This document shows positions 51,750 through 60,929 of a stretch of 64,000 nt of DNA, piece after piece. The translations under genes were made by a program, and so were the position numbers. Position 1 is the stretch's first letter; each line of letters opens with the position of its first letter. This stretch comes from an uncultured Parvularculaceae bacterium (GTDB lineage: Bacteria; Pseudomonadota; Alphaproteobacteria; Caulobacterales; Parvularculaceae). The DNA is taken from contig CAMYLZ010000014.1 in assembly GCA_947259375.1 (NCBI GenBank), positions 30,400 through 94,399 of the forward strand, read 5' to 3'. The notes under the pieces are model-generated. The model ran no database searches, was not told the DNA's origin, and saw only the letters and a program-made list of their open reading frames with translations.

Positions 51750-53729
51750 TTACTTTTCGTAACCGCTCGGCGCGGCGTCAAAGCCGCAATCAGCGCGCGC
51801 GCCCTCCAGAACAAAAAACGCCAGCCGCGGGTCGCCGGAAAAACGCCGTGACGCGGCCCATAGCGGCGCCGGATCGATCGGCCGTCCCAGGGCTTCCGCC
51901 GCAAGATCCCGCGCATAAGAATTATGGAAATAGACGCATCGGCCTTCATCGGCGAAAGCGTGCGCGGCCGCCGCCGGCCCTGCGGTCGATTTATCCCAGA
52001 TGGTCATAACTTGGACGCCTCTTTGCTCCGCCGGGATAAAGCTGAGCGGCATGCCGGTTATCACCAGCGCACCCGCGTCGATCGGCGCTGATATATCGCG
52101 CGCCATGGCGCGTTGTTCCGCCAGCGTGCGCGCATGAACAACGCCTTCATATAAATTGACGGCGAGCCCGTAGCCAAGCGCGAATAACGCCGCCCAAGAG
52201 GCGATGAAGCCTTTGCGCGCGCCTGGCGGGGCCGAAAAGGCAATGCAAATGGCCGCACAAAGCGCTGCTGCAATCAGCCATTGCGGATAAAGCGCCGTAG
52301 GCGTCATAAAGCGTTCCTGCGTCAGGCCGACTTGCTGTAGGGCTGCAAATATGATGCATGCGCTGAGCAGCGCAATCAGGGCGGTCTGGCGGCGAATGCC
52401 GGCGCCAGCCGTCAGCCAGCGCAATCCGCTGGCTCCCAATATCGCCAAAAAGGGCAGTGTGGGAATGAAATAACGCATGGAATAGCTGCCGCCGCCGTGC
52501 CATTGATTGAGCGCATAAAATGCAATCGGTCCGGCAATAGCGAGAAGGCAGAGGGACGTTCCCGAAACCGCCCGGCCGCGAAACAAAAAAAGGGCTGGTG
52601 CGGTGATTAAAGGCGCCCAGGGCAGGCTCTGTAGCAACGCCTTTTTCGGATACCCCCAAAACAGGAGGTGGCCATATTCATTCCGTTCAACCCCCGCTTG
52701 GTAATAGGCGTCATGCGCTTGCAGGTTGACGACCAGCACATAGACGCCTTTGGCCATGCGCCAGGCGAGCGCGCCGGCTGGCGTCAGTGCCAATATTGCG
52801 ACGAGGCCCGCAGCGGCAAGCCACGCCATTATTCGCGGATGGCGCGTTGCGCGCGTTTTTTGGGCGAGGCGCGGCAGGTTGAACGCCCATGCAGCCGCGC
52901 CGGCTGCGCCAACCAGCGCAATCACAGCGGCATATCGGCCGAGGCTGTCATTGCCGACAGAGTCGCCATAGGAAAACGGGGTGAAGGCGCCGAACTTTAA
53001 TTGATTGAGCCATGCGGAAAGGAGCAGGCCCGGTGCGGCGCCAATCGCCAGCGCTAATGGCGCGAGCCGATCGTCAGGCCGTGAAAAAATCCGCAACCAG
53101 AAAAATATCGTCAGGGCGGCAAGGAAAGCATCGATCCGGATGTTGAGAGCGGCGCCGATGAGCAGGCCTGAAAGGATGTAAAGACCAAGCGCGTCTCGCC
53201 GCGCCGGTGTGGCTTGCGCGAGGATGGCGGCATAAATCGCGCCGAGCCAGAATGCGAGCGAGACCATGTGCGGCCAGATTGCAAAGGCGTAAGTGGGGGC
53301 GAATGTCGCCAGAGCGAATATCGCTGCGGACCATGCGCCGATTTGTTCGTCGTAAAGCCGCCGGCCGATTGCGAATGTCAGCCAGATCGACGCCGCAAAG
53401 CCAAGGGCGTTCATGACGATCAGCCCGCGGACGCCGAGAACCTTGAAAAACGGCGCGGCCAGCAGCGCATAGCCGCTTGGATATTGCGGGTAGACTTTTT
53501 CGTTATGAATGATGGTCAACTGCTTCGCCAGTGGCGGCGCGCTATCGACGCCGCCAGTATCGGCGATAAACAAAGCGCCATGCTCGGCCATGGCTTGCGC
53601 CATCTGATAGTAAATGCCGCCATCGATAATGAAAGGCGCGGCCGGCATGAGGAACGCGCCTGCGAAGATCGCAATGGCGGCGGCGATGAAAACCGGCGAT
53701 TTCAAATGGCCTTTACCGGCGGCGGTCAT
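51750..53729 (-). CDS. GT39/ArnT-like polytopic glycosyltransferase or mannosyltransferase
   Basis: A 659-residue membrane protein with about a dozen hydrophobic helices. The N-terminal helix is followed by an extracytoplasmic loop with DGGIYYQMAQAMAEHG, where an acidic residue just after the first helix is the catalytic position of GT-C (PMT/ArnT) enzymes; the next loop contains NEKVYPQYPSGYALL. Such enzymes use polyprenyl-phosphate sugars. The C-terminal soluble part has RGVQVMTIWDKSTAGP and NSYARDLAAEALGRP. Acceptor unknown. It is the first of several envelope-glycan genes. Confidence 0.8.
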   Translation of the reverse strand: MTAAGKGHLKSPVFIAAAIAIFAGAFLMPAAPFIIDGGIYYQMAQAMAEHGALFIADTGGVDSAPPLAKQLTIIHNEKVYPQYPSGYALLAAPFFKVLGVRGLIVMNALGFAASIWLTFAIGRRLYDEQIGAWSAAIFALATFAPTYAFAIWPHMVSLAFWLGAIYAAILAQATPARRDALGLYILSGLLIGAALNIRIDAFLAALTIFFWLRIFSRPDDRLAPLALAIGAAPGLLLSAWLNQLKFGAFTPFSYGDSVGNDSLGRYAAVIALVGAAGAAAWAFNLPRLAQKTRATRHPRIMAWLAAAGLVAILALTPAGALAWRMAKGVYVLVVNLQAHDAYYQAGVERNEYGHLLFWGYPKKALLQSLPWAPLITAPALFLFRGRAVSGTSLCLLAIAGPIAFYALNQWHGGGSYSMRYFIPTLPFLAILGASGLRWLTAGAGIRRQTALIALLSACIIFAALQQVGLTQERFMTPTALYPQWLIAAALCAAICIAFSAPPGARKGFIASWAALFALGYGLAVNLYEGVVHARTLAEQRAMARDISAPIDAGALVITGMPLSFIPAEQRGVQVMTIWDKSTAGPAAAAHAFADEGRCVYFHNSYARDLAAEALGRPIDPAPLWAASRRFSGDPRLAFFVLEGARADCGFDAAPSGYEK

Positions 53730-53994
53730 GGGAGCTCCTCAAGGCCACAGGGTTAGCGCCGCGCGGTTAATAAGGGGTTGTTTACCAAGCCTGTTCGGGG
53801 GCGGGTCATAGCGCTCGGCCAATTGTTAACGCGCGCGAAAGGATAAAATGGGTATGACGGTTCAAGAATGGAATTGACCCTCCGGTGGCGGGGCGCGGGG
53901 GAACGCGCTGGCGCGAGCGCGTTGGCGGTTCGCGCGTTATTGACCCTGCGGCGCGGGCCAGAGCGAGGCGGTTACCGCACGGAAACGAGCGTTG

Positions 53995-54939
53995 ATGACG
54001 ACCCTTAGAATGTTCACAGCGGAACTTTCGGCGCGCGCCCAAGACTGGGTTGTTCGGCGCAAGGGGCGGTTGCGGTCGATTGCGCTCATCGCCGCGATTA
54101 TCCTGTTTATCGTCGGGCTCGCGCTTAGCCTGAAGGCGACGCCCGATTTACTGGAACGGCTGAGGCTCTGGCCGCTCTTAATCGTCCTCTTCCTGATCAT
54201 CCCGGTCACCATTGTGCTGAGCGCATTGGATTTTCAATTGCTGGCGAAACTGTCCGGTGCGCGGGCCGGTTTTTGGCGCGCCGCAGAGGTCGTGATTTAC
54301 ACAAGGGCGGCGAACATGCTCCCAATTCCAGGCAGCATTGCCGTGCGCATGGCGGTCCTCAAAGGCGCCGGCACGACCTTTCGGCGCAGCGGCGGCTTGA
54401 TGGTGCTGTTCACTTTAATCTGGGGTGGCATCGGATTTTGTTATTCAGCATTCTGGTTATCCGTTCAGGGAATATTGTCTTTCGCGTCAGCATTCACGTT
54501 TGTCGGCCTTCTGATTTTGACGGCGTGCATTGTTTTGGCGAGGCGCTTTCGCGCGGAGCCGTCCGGCCTCGTTGGCGCGGCGTTGTTGCGGTTTGGGATG
54601 ATCGCTCTTGAGGCGATGGCCTTGGTGTATGCTTTGGAAGGTGTCGGCGTCAGCGCAAACTACGAGCAGTCGGCGATACTGGTTGTCGCATCGTTTTCGG
54701 CAAGTGTTGTGCCTGTAGGACTCGGCGTTCGCGAAACGCTGATTGCGGCGCTTGCGCCAGTGGCCGGTATCGACCCCGCAAGCGGTTTCCTGGCGGCCGC
54801 AATCGTCCGGTTTTTGGCGATGTCTTTTTTGGCGTTAACGTCTGTAGGCCTGCTCTTCGCGGGGGGCGGGTTTCGTCCAATGGAGCGCCTTGAAAAGGCG
54901 GGCGCCAAGCATGTTACGAAACCAGGAGGCGCCTCATGA
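53995..54939 (+). CDS. Lysylphosphatidylglycerol synthase TM-region / UPF0104-like membrane protein
   Basis: A 314-residue protein with about eight membrane helices, matching the membrane region of lysylphosphatidylglycerol synthase/flippase proteins (AglD-like) but with no catalytic synthase domain. The signature is RAANMLPIPGSIAVRMAVLKGAG followed by a GLMVLFTLIWGGIG helix. Such proteins are often found near glycosyltransferases and may flip lipid-linked sugars. ATG 53995 is used, one codon after the TTG in the track. Confidence 0.78.
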   Translation: MTTLRMFTAELSARAQDWVVRRKGRLRSIALIAAIILFIVGLALSLKATPDLLERLRLWPLLIVLFLIIPVTIVLSALDFQLLAKLSGARAGFWRAAEVVIYTRAANMLPIPGSIAVRMAVLKGAGTTFRRSGGLMVLFTLIWGGIGFCYSAFWLSVQGILSFASAFTFVGLLILTACIVLARRFRAEPSGLVGAALLRFGMIALEAMALVYALEGVGVSANYEQSAILVVASFSASVVPVGLGVRETLIAALAPVAGIDPASGFLAAAIVRFLAMSFLALTSVGLLFAGGGFRPMERLEKAGAKHVTKPGGAS

Positions 54940-55033
54940 AGGTTCTACTACCGTAAAAAGTTTTCCTCGGCTGACAGGACGCCGCAACCGCAAGGCCGGT
55001 TGCCGATAATGCCGAACTGGACGAAATGAGATT

Positions 55034-55804
55034 ATGAATAGCGACGATATATCCACTTATTATGACGGTTTCCGGGATACGCGAATGTCGCGGTATCGCG
55101 TTTTTGGCAATCGCCGGCTCAAGCTTGCTGCAAATCGGGCAAAATCGTTAATTCGCGAAGACGACATTATTGCAGATTTTGGTTGTGGAATTGGTCTTGT
55201 CTCGGAGGAATTGGCTGGCGCCAAGCCCGGCGTCCGCGTTGTGGCTGTCGATATATCGGCGGCAAACATCGAATATGCAAAACATACTGTAAAACGTGAA
55301 AACGTCGCATTTCGCAAGGTTGGACTAAATAATGGCTGCGAAACACTGAAGGCGGAACATTCGAAAGGTTACAATGTTCTGGTTCTTGTAGACGTAATGG
55401 AACATATCGCAGAGGAAGCGCGTTCGGACCTTTTGGAAGAACTCGCTGGCATTGCGGCCGAAAACGCCTATCTTGTTTTGACATATCCAAGTCCTGAGTA
55501 TCAACGGTATTTGTTGGCGCACCAGCCGGATGAGTTGCAGATTATTGATAACATCATTGAACGGACGGACCTGTTATCAGAAGCTGCACAAGCCGGTTGG
55601 ACGTTAAAGGCATTTGAATATGTCGATGTGTGGATGTCGAACCAGTATATCCATGCAGTGTTTCAAAAAGGCGAAACGCCCCTCGCTCTGGAGAGAGTGA
55701 GGCGGCCTTGGTTCGATGTGGCGGTTGAAGGAATAGGGATCGTCCTTCAATTTCCATTTCGTGTAGGGCGATATGGGTGGCCAGCGATTCGGCTGCGAAA
55801 ATGA
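55034..55804 (+). CDS. Class I SAM-dependent methyltransferase, AT-richer than neighbours
   Basis: A 256-residue methyltransferase: motif I is IIADFGCGIGLVSEEL, motif II VVAVDISAANIEYAK, and VLVLVDVMEHI before a LLEELAGIAAENAYLVLTYPS segment is the usual Ubie/Methyltransf_11-type strand. Base composition is visibly lower in G+C than in adjacent genes; in the line at 55321, I count 25 G/C of 60. It overlaps the following glycosyltransferase in an ATGA arrangement, so the two are coupled. The likely substrate is a glycan or lipid, by context only. Confidence 0.83.
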   Translation: MNSDDISTYYDGFRDTRMSRYRVFGNRRLKLAANRAKSLIREDDIIADFGCGIGLVSEELAGAKPGVRVVAVDISAANIEYAKHTVKRENVAFRKVGLNNGCETLKAEHSKGYNVLVLVDVMEHIAEEARSDLLEELAGIAAENAYLVLTYPSPEYQRYLLAHQPDELQIIDNIIERTDLLSEAAQAGWTLKAFEYVDVWMSNQYIHAVFQKGETPLALERVRRPWFDVAVEGIGIVLQFPFRVGRYGWPAIRLRK

Positions 55805-56946
55805 CGGGCGCCTCGTTCGCCATCGCTGCAAGTTCGTTCAACAAACCGTCTGAAACGTTTATTCGTGATCATGCGCAAACGATCGCGCCGGGCGCGACGA
55901 TATTGTTATCGGATGAAGCGCCGGGCGGCGCTCTGGCGCGGTTTCCGGCATTGTCGGGCATCGGATTCGGCGCGGCGCGTGATGCGCCGACGGCAATTGG
56001 GCGCGGGGTAAATACCGCCAGGCGTTTCTGGCGGCGCTACGCCTTTCCTGTGTTGCCCGCGCGCGACCGGCGCAAGGTCGCCGCATTTCTGACCGAACAT
56101 GCGCCAAAAGCGCTGATGGCCGAATATGGCCCGATGGGCGTCATGCTGGCCGAGCCGGCGGCGGCGGCGGGCGTGCCGTTATATGTGCATTTTCACGGCT
56201 TTGATGTTTCTGTCATCTCGCGGATGCCGTTCTGGCGGAGCCGATATCGCGCGTTGTTCCAGCGCGCGGCCGGGGTGATTGGGCCGTCCCGGTACATTGT
56301 CGATTTGCTTTCAGGGCTCGGGTGCCCGCGCGAAAAACTTCATGTGTGTGCTTGCGGCATTGACCTCGCGCGTTTTGTCGTTTCTGACCGCGATCCTTTT
56401 CGCCTGGTCGCGGTCGGACGCCTTGTGAATAAAAAAGCGCCGCATCTCGCGATCGAAGCTTTTGCAAAAATCGCGGGCGAGTTTCCTCAAGCCCATCTCG
56501 ATATGATTGGCGCGGGTCCGTTATATGGGCGGTGTCGCGCGATAATCGACCGACATGGTCTGACGCACCGGGTGATTCTGCATGGGGCGCAAAGCCATGA
56601 CTTTGTTGCTCAAAAGATGGGGGAAGCCTCGATATTTCTGCAACATTCCGTAACCTCGCGGTTGGGCGATGTGGAAGGAATGCCTGTATCGGTTCTTGAA
56701 GCCATGGCCTGCGGCCTTCCTGTCATCGCGACGCGCCATAGCGGCATTCGCGAAGCGGTTGTTGATGAAGAAACCGGTCTGCTGGTGGATGAGCATGATG
56801 TCAGCGCAATGGCCGATGCGATCCGTGAATTGCTAAGCGCGCCGGGGCGTGCTGCAAGAATGGGCGAAAAAGCGCGCGCGCGGGTTGAAGCTTGTTACAC
56901 GCAGGAAAAATCAGCGCAAACCCTGCGGTCGATCATGGGGCTGTGA
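55801..56946 (+). CDS. Glycosyltransferase family 4
   Basis: A 381-residue GT-B transferase. N-terminal FAIAASSFNKPSETFIRDHAQ is followed by VPLYVHFHGFDVSVISR. The C-terminal GT4 region has RLVAVGRLVNKKAPHLAIEAF and the donor-binding EGMPVSVLEAMACGLPVIAT with its EX7E glutamates. Donor and acceptor are unknown; the family commonly builds surface polysaccharides or glycolipids. Its ATG overlaps the methyltransferase stop (ATGA). The track ORF starts eight codons upstream inside that gene. Confidence 0.9.
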   Translation: MTGASFAIAASSFNKPSETFIRDHAQTIAPGATILLSDEAPGGALARFPALSGIGFGAARDAPTAIGRGVNTARRFWRRYAFPVLPARDRRKVAAFLTEHAPKALMAEYGPMGVMLAEPAAAAGVPLYVHFHGFDVSVISRMPFWRSRYRALFQRAAGVIGPSRYIVDLLSGLGCPREKLHVCACGIDLARFVVSDRDPFRLVAVGRLVNKKAPHLAIEAFAKIAGEFPQAHLDMIGAGPLYGRCRAIIDRHGLTHRVILHGAQSHDFVAQKMGEASIFLQHSVTSRLGDVEGMPVSVLEAMACGLPVIATRHSGIREAVVDEETGLLVDEHDVSAMADAIRELLSAPGRAARMGEKARARVEACYTQEKSAQTLRSIMGL

Positions 56947-56973
56947 TGCATGGGGCGTATTTGCGGCGATGCT

Positions 56974-58032
56974 TCAGGCCGCCGCCCTCGCGCTCGCGAT
57001 CGCGCCCTTTTCGACATAATCGACAATAAATTTCGTCACGTCGATGGTCTCGTTCAGCATAGATTGACGGCGGGTCTGTGCGTCCATTTTGATCGCATAC
57101 GGATCTGTCGCGGCAATCTTCGCAAGATAGGCGAGCGCGTCGGCTTGTCGCCCGCCATTGAAGTTTTTTACGAGCCCATAGCGCGTTTGCTGTTCGTCAT
57201 TAACGCCGCGCCCGGATTTTGAAACGAAAACGGCATGCGTCCCGAGGCAGGCGGCCTCCGACGCCATGGTCGAGCTTTCGCCAATGACGAGCGTTGCGCT
57301 CGCGAGTGCGTGGTGGATGTCCTCCACCGGCAGGTTCAGGCGCAAATGCTCGAATTCCGGCGGCAGCGGTTTTTCAGACGAGATATAGACCGGACCCAAA
57401 TGCGCGAGCGTTGCAATGGCCTTGCGCTTGCCGGCGAGGTCGAAGCCGCTTTCGCCGCCATCATGGATCGATTCCCAGGCGACGAAGCGCAACAGCGTGA
57501 ATGGTTTTTCCGGATCAAGCCCATGGGCGCGCAGCCGTTCCGGATCGGGCGCGAACCTGTTGGGGTGGAGATAAGCGAGCTCGTGATAGCCGTCATAACG
57601 CGAATGTTTTGCGCCATAATCATGGCGGAAACCACGCGGCGAAATCCACGCATCGGCAAGGCGCGATACGAGCTGGTTCAGCTTGTGCGTCGTTTCATTG
57701 TCGTAAAATACAATGGTGTGCACATTTTCAAGCGCCCCGGCGACGGCGATTGACGGTCCCATCAGGCCGAGCATCACATCAGGCCTGAAGTTGCGGATCA
57801 CGCGCCGGGTTTTCCAGATGCGCTCTGCAAGTTCGCCGGCGAGCGGAATTTTCCCCGCCTTTTGCACGGAAAGCACCTTGTGGTCGAGCCCATATGCATC
57901 GAGCAATTGCGTCGCCACGTCTTTTTCGCGGGAAAGAATGCGAACCTCGTGCCCGCGCGCGTTGAGCTCTTGGACCGCGTGGCGAAAGAAATGCACATGG
58001 GCCGGATGCAGAATGTCGATTAGGACGCGCAT
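56974..58032 (-). CDS. DUF354 family glycosyltransferase-like protein
   Basis: A 352-residue protein of the DUF354 family, which has a GT-B-like fold. The diagnostic N-terminus is MRVLIDILHPAHVHFFRHAVQELNARGHEVRIL, followed by DVMLGLMGPSIAVAGAL and IVFYDNETTHKLNQLV; the C-terminal GESSTMASEAACLGTHAVFVS resembles donor-binding loops. Members occur in polysaccharide and S-layer glycan loci, chemistry uncertain. ATG 58032 is chosen over the track start. Confidence 0.86.
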   Translation of the reverse strand: MRVLIDILHPAHVHFFRHAVQELNARGHEVRILSREKDVATQLLDAYGLDHKVLSVQKAGKIPLAGELAERIWKTRRVIRNFRPDVMLGLMGPSIAVAGALENVHTIVFYDNETTHKLNQLVSRLADAWISPRGFRHDYGAKHSRYDGYHELAYLHPNRFAPDPERLRAHGLDPEKPFTLLRFVAWESIHDGGESGFDLAGKRKAIATLAHLGPVYISSEKPLPPEFEHLRLNLPVEDIHHALASATLVIGESSTMASEAACLGTHAVFVSKSGRGVNDEQQTRYGLVKNFNGGRQADALAYLAKIAATDPYAIKMDAQTRRQSMLNETIDVTKFIVDYVEKGAIASARAAA

Positions 58033-58172
58033 ATATCGCCGCCGCCTTTGTCCATCAGCCATTTGTTTACTGAATTAAGGGGCGGAGATTTCCGGATTGT
58101 TAACGCTGTATTTGCCATGGCGCGCTAGGAACAGGCGTGTTTCTCCATTGGCGGCAAGGCGGCGGCGCAGGC

Positions 58173-59204
58173 ATGACCAAGCTTATCATTCAGATTCCTT
58201 GTCTTAACGAAGCAGACACCATCGCGCGGACGATCGCCGACCTGCCGGCGGCGATTGATGGCGTTGATGAGATCGAGGTCCTGATCATTGATGATGGGTC
58301 GAGCGACGACACTGCAGCGGCGGCGAAGGCAGCGGGCGCCCATCACGTTATTTCCAACGGCGTTAATCGCGGGCTGGCGCAAAGCTTTCAGCGCGGTCTT
58401 GACGCCAGCCTCCGGCGTGGCGCGGACATCATCGTCAATACCGATGGCGACAATCAATATCACGGGCCTGATGTGGCGGCGCTGGTGCGCCCGATCCTCG
58501 ACGGGCGTGCGGATATCGTCCTTGGCGACCGGAAAACGGAAGCGATCGCGCATTTCTCGCCCTTGAAAAAGCGCCTGCAAAAAGCCGGCAGCAGGCTTGT
58601 CAGCCGGCTGGCCAGTGCCGAGATCGCCGATGCGGTCAGCGGCTTTCGCGCCCTGTCGCGCGAAGCGGCGCTCGGCATGACGGTGCGTTCCAGCTTTTCC
58701 TACACGACCGAAACGCTGATCCAGGCGGGGCGGCGACGCATGCGTATCGCTTCCATACCCATACGGACGAATAAGGTCGAGCGGCCCTCGCGCCTGTTCC
58801 GGTCAATCCCGCAATTTCTGGTGCGCACCGGCCGCACCATGCTGCGCGCATACGCCATGTATGAGCCGTTGAAGGTGTTCGCCGGGGTTGGCGCGGTGTT
58901 GATGTTGGCAGGCGCGGTCCCCGTGGCGCGGTTCTTGTTTCACTATTTTATGGGCGACGGGGCGGGCATGGTTCAGTCGCTGATTATCGGCGGCGTCTTG
59001 ATGCTGATGGGCGCGATCTCGGCAATGTTCGCGCTCGTCGCAGACCTCGTGGCCTATAACCGGCAGCTTCTTGAATTGACGCTGGAGCGGGTGCGAAAGC
59101 TCGAATATGCGCTCGACGCCAAGGAAACGGCGTCGAAGAAACGCTTTCCCGCCGCGAAAATCCGTGAAGAGCTTAGCGCCTTTAGGGACCGGGCCTTGCG
59201 GTAA
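58173..59204 (+). CDS. Family 2 glycosyltransferase with C-terminal membrane helices
   Basis: A 343-residue GT2 enzyme. The GT-A domain begins IIQIPCLNEADTIARTI, then VLIIDDGSSDDT, and the metal-binding DxD-type NTDGDNQYH. Two to three membrane helices follow near residues 235-305 and the tail is charged. This layout matches dolichol-phosphate/undecaprenyl-phosphate sugar synthases (DPM1/ArnC-like) that feed GT-C transferases such as the one at 51750. The specific sugar is unknown. ATG 58173 is taken as start, the track ORF being 12 codons longer. Confidence 0.9.
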   Translation: MTKLIIQIPCLNEADTIARTIADLPAAIDGVDEIEVLIIDDGSSDDTAAAAKAAGAHHVISNGVNRGLAQSFQRGLDASLRRGADIIVNTDGDNQYHGPDVAALVRPILDGRADIVLGDRKTEAIAHFSPLKKRLQKAGSRLVSRLASAEIADAVSGFRALSREAALGMTVRSSFSYTTETLIQAGRRRMRIASIPIRTNKVERPSRLFRSIPQFLVRTGRTMLRAYAMYEPLKVFAGVGAVLMLAGAVPVARFLFHYFMGDGAGMVQSLIIGGVLMLMGAISAMFALVADLVAYNRQLLELTLERVRKLEYALDAKETASKKRFPAAKIREELSAFRDRALR

Positions 59205-59247
59205 CGGCGTCGCAATTTTCGGGCGGCGAAAGGCAAGTGAACGTGCT

Positions 59248-59799
59248 ATGCCCGGCGCCATGGCGAATTACGCTTACACGCTTTTCGACACCGCGCTTGG
59301 GCGCTGCGGCCTTGCCTGGGGCCCGGCGGGCCTGCGCGCTGTCAGTTTTGCTCATGACGACGAGGCGGCGACGATCGCGGCCTTGCGAAGGCGCGCGCCG
59401 GATGCGGCCGAAGCACCGCCAACGGCGGAAATGGCGCGCCTCATTGGCGACATCACCGCGCTGTTTGAGGGTGAGAAACGCGAACTTTCATATACGGCTC
59501 TCGATATGGACGGCGTCAATGCGTTCGATCTTTCCGTTCTTGCACTGACGAAAGCGATCGGCCCAGGTGATTTGAAGACCTATGGCGAACTGGCGCGCGC
59601 ACTTGGCGATGTCGGCCAATCGCGCCGGGTCGGGCAGGCGCTGGGGCGCAACCCCTTTCCCATCGTCGTGCCGTGCCATCGCGTCGTCGCCGCCGACGGC
59701 GCCATGACCGGTTTTTCCGCCCCCGGCGGCGCGGCGCTCAAACGCCGGCTGTTAAAGATCGAAGGCGCGTTGGAGCCGGAGCTGTTTGACGGGTTTTGA
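59248..59799 (+). CDS. ogt: Methylated-DNA-protein-cysteine S-methyltransferase
   Basis: A direct-repair protein that takes alkyl groups from O6-methylguanine onto its own cysteine. About 183 residues; the active site is FPIVVPCHRVVAADGAMTGF, with Cys in PCHRVV, and the recognition helix is TYGELARALGDVGQSRRVGQALGRNP with the arginine finger. The start is ATG 59248 (59260 is also possible); the track ORF runs back into the GT2 gene. It lies 44 bases after the GT2 gene. Confidence 0.93.
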   Translation: MPGAMANYAYTLFDTALGRCGLAWGPAGLRAVSFAHDDEAATIAALRRRAPDAAEAPPTAEMARLIGDITALFEGEKRELSYTALDMDGVNAFDLSVLALTKAIGPGDLKTYGELARALGDVGQSRRVGQALGRNPFPIVVPCHRVVAADGAMTGFSAPGGAALKRRLLKIEGALEPELFDGF

Positions 59800-59873
59800 C
59801 GCTTTTCGCTGCGTTGCCGGCTGCCCAATGCGCCTCGCGCGAGCCATGTTAAGCGTCGCTATGGCGCGGGCGG

Positions 59874-60839
59874 TCAAAAAACCCGACCGGCCCAAGATGT
59901 TCGCGGCCCGGGGGGGGCGGTCCAATCCATGAGCGGCGCTACTGCGACGATGTTCCCGTTCTCGCCGCTGTCATTGGCATAGCTCGCGCCGCGCATCGCT
60001 TCGAAGTCGATGGTATCGGCTATTCCGGGGAACTGGAAAAGATCGCGCGCATAAGCCCACAGATTGGGATAGTCAACGAGGCGGCGCCGGCTGCATTTGA
60101 AAACGATGTAATAGATAGCGTCAAAACGGATCAGCGTTGGAAACAGGCAAATGTCCGTCGCCGTTATCGTGTTTCCAAAAAAGAAACGCTGGCCGGCCAG
60201 TCGCGCCTCGAGCTGATCGAGGGCGGCGAAAACATCTTTTACGGCGCCTTCATATGCGGATTGGGATTTTGCGAAGCCCGCGCGATAAACGCCATTGTTG
60301 AGCTGGTCGTAAAATTGTTGGTTGGCCGCTTCGATTTCGTCCTGAAGTGCTGCCGGATACAGCGTATATTCATGCTCTGCATGAATGTTGCTGACGAAAT
60401 CCAGCCCGCGCATGATTTCGGCGGATTCATTCGATATGATTTTCTGCTCGCGACTGTCCCACAAGACCGGCACGGTCACTCGGCCCGTATAGGTTTGATC
60501 GTGAAGCCGATAGAGCTGGTGCAGATTGCGGATGGACTTTCCGGCGCCGGGAACCGGCCAGGGCGCGCCATCCGCCATGGCGTATCCTTCCGGCCGCCGG
60601 CCAAAGGCGAAATAGACCGGAACCGAACGCTGCAATCCCTTGATGGCGCGGGCAATGGTCGTTCGGTGCGACCAAGGGCAGGACCAGGAGGCGATCAGGT
60701 GAAAACGGCCGGGCGCATCGCTGATCAGTTGGCCAATTTTGCGCGGATCGCATCGTAATTGCGATTTAGCCCTTACAAATGCGCCGTTTTCGTGAAGTTG
60801 CTCTTGGTGGGACCAGTGGCCGTCAATCATCATTCCCAT
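59874..60839 (-). CDS. Glutathionyl-hydroquinone reductase-like GST
   Basis: About 321 residues of the xi/omega-class GST family (YqjG/ECM4), which reduces glutathionyl-hydroquinones. The catalytic region is IASWSCPWSHRTTIARAIKGL, with Cys in SCPW, then TVPVLWDSREQKIISNESAEIMR and a C-terminal helical domain with FFFGNTITATDICLFPTLIRFD. I favour ATG 60839, preceded by GGAG six bases away, to the TTG of the track ORF. It is divergent from a LysR gene, which may regulate it in response to quinones. Confidence 0.88.
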   Translation of the reverse strand: MGMMIDGHWSHQEQLHENGAFVRAKSQLRCDPRKIGQLISDAPGRFHLIASWSCPWSHRTTIARAIKGLQRSVPVYFAFGRRPEGYAMADGAPWPVPGAGKSIRNLHQLYRLHDQTYTGRVTVPVLWDSREQKIISNESAEIMRGLDFVSNIHAEHEYTLYPAALQDEIEAANQQFYDQLNNGVYRAGFAKSQSAYEGAVKDVFAALDQLEARLAGQRFFFGNTITATDICLFPTLIRFDAIYYIVFKCSRRRLVDYPNLWAYARDLFQFPGIADTIDFEAMRGASYANDSGENGNIVAVAPLMDWTAPPGPRTSWAGRVF

Positions 60840-60892
60840 GCCTGGCTCCATCGTTGATTTCGCAATATAGCCCTGAACGCCCCACAGGTCTG

Positions 60893-60929
60893 TTGCCAAG
60901 GGCGTTATAAACGGTCTAATTTTTATACC
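60893..60929 (+). promoter_or_regulatory. Candidate promoter/operator directly before the LysR gene
   Basis: TTGCCA (60893-60898), 18 bases, then TAATTT, with an imperfect dyad GGTCTA...TATACC (60913-60929) ending at the base before the ATG. The dyad could be a LysR binding box controlling both divergent genes, and the promoter would leave no room for a ribosome site. Confidence 0.35.

Noticed and set aside
53806-54042. Small minus-strand ORF between GT39 and flippase-like genes
   Set aside because: Overlaps the flippase start and has no start signal or motif.
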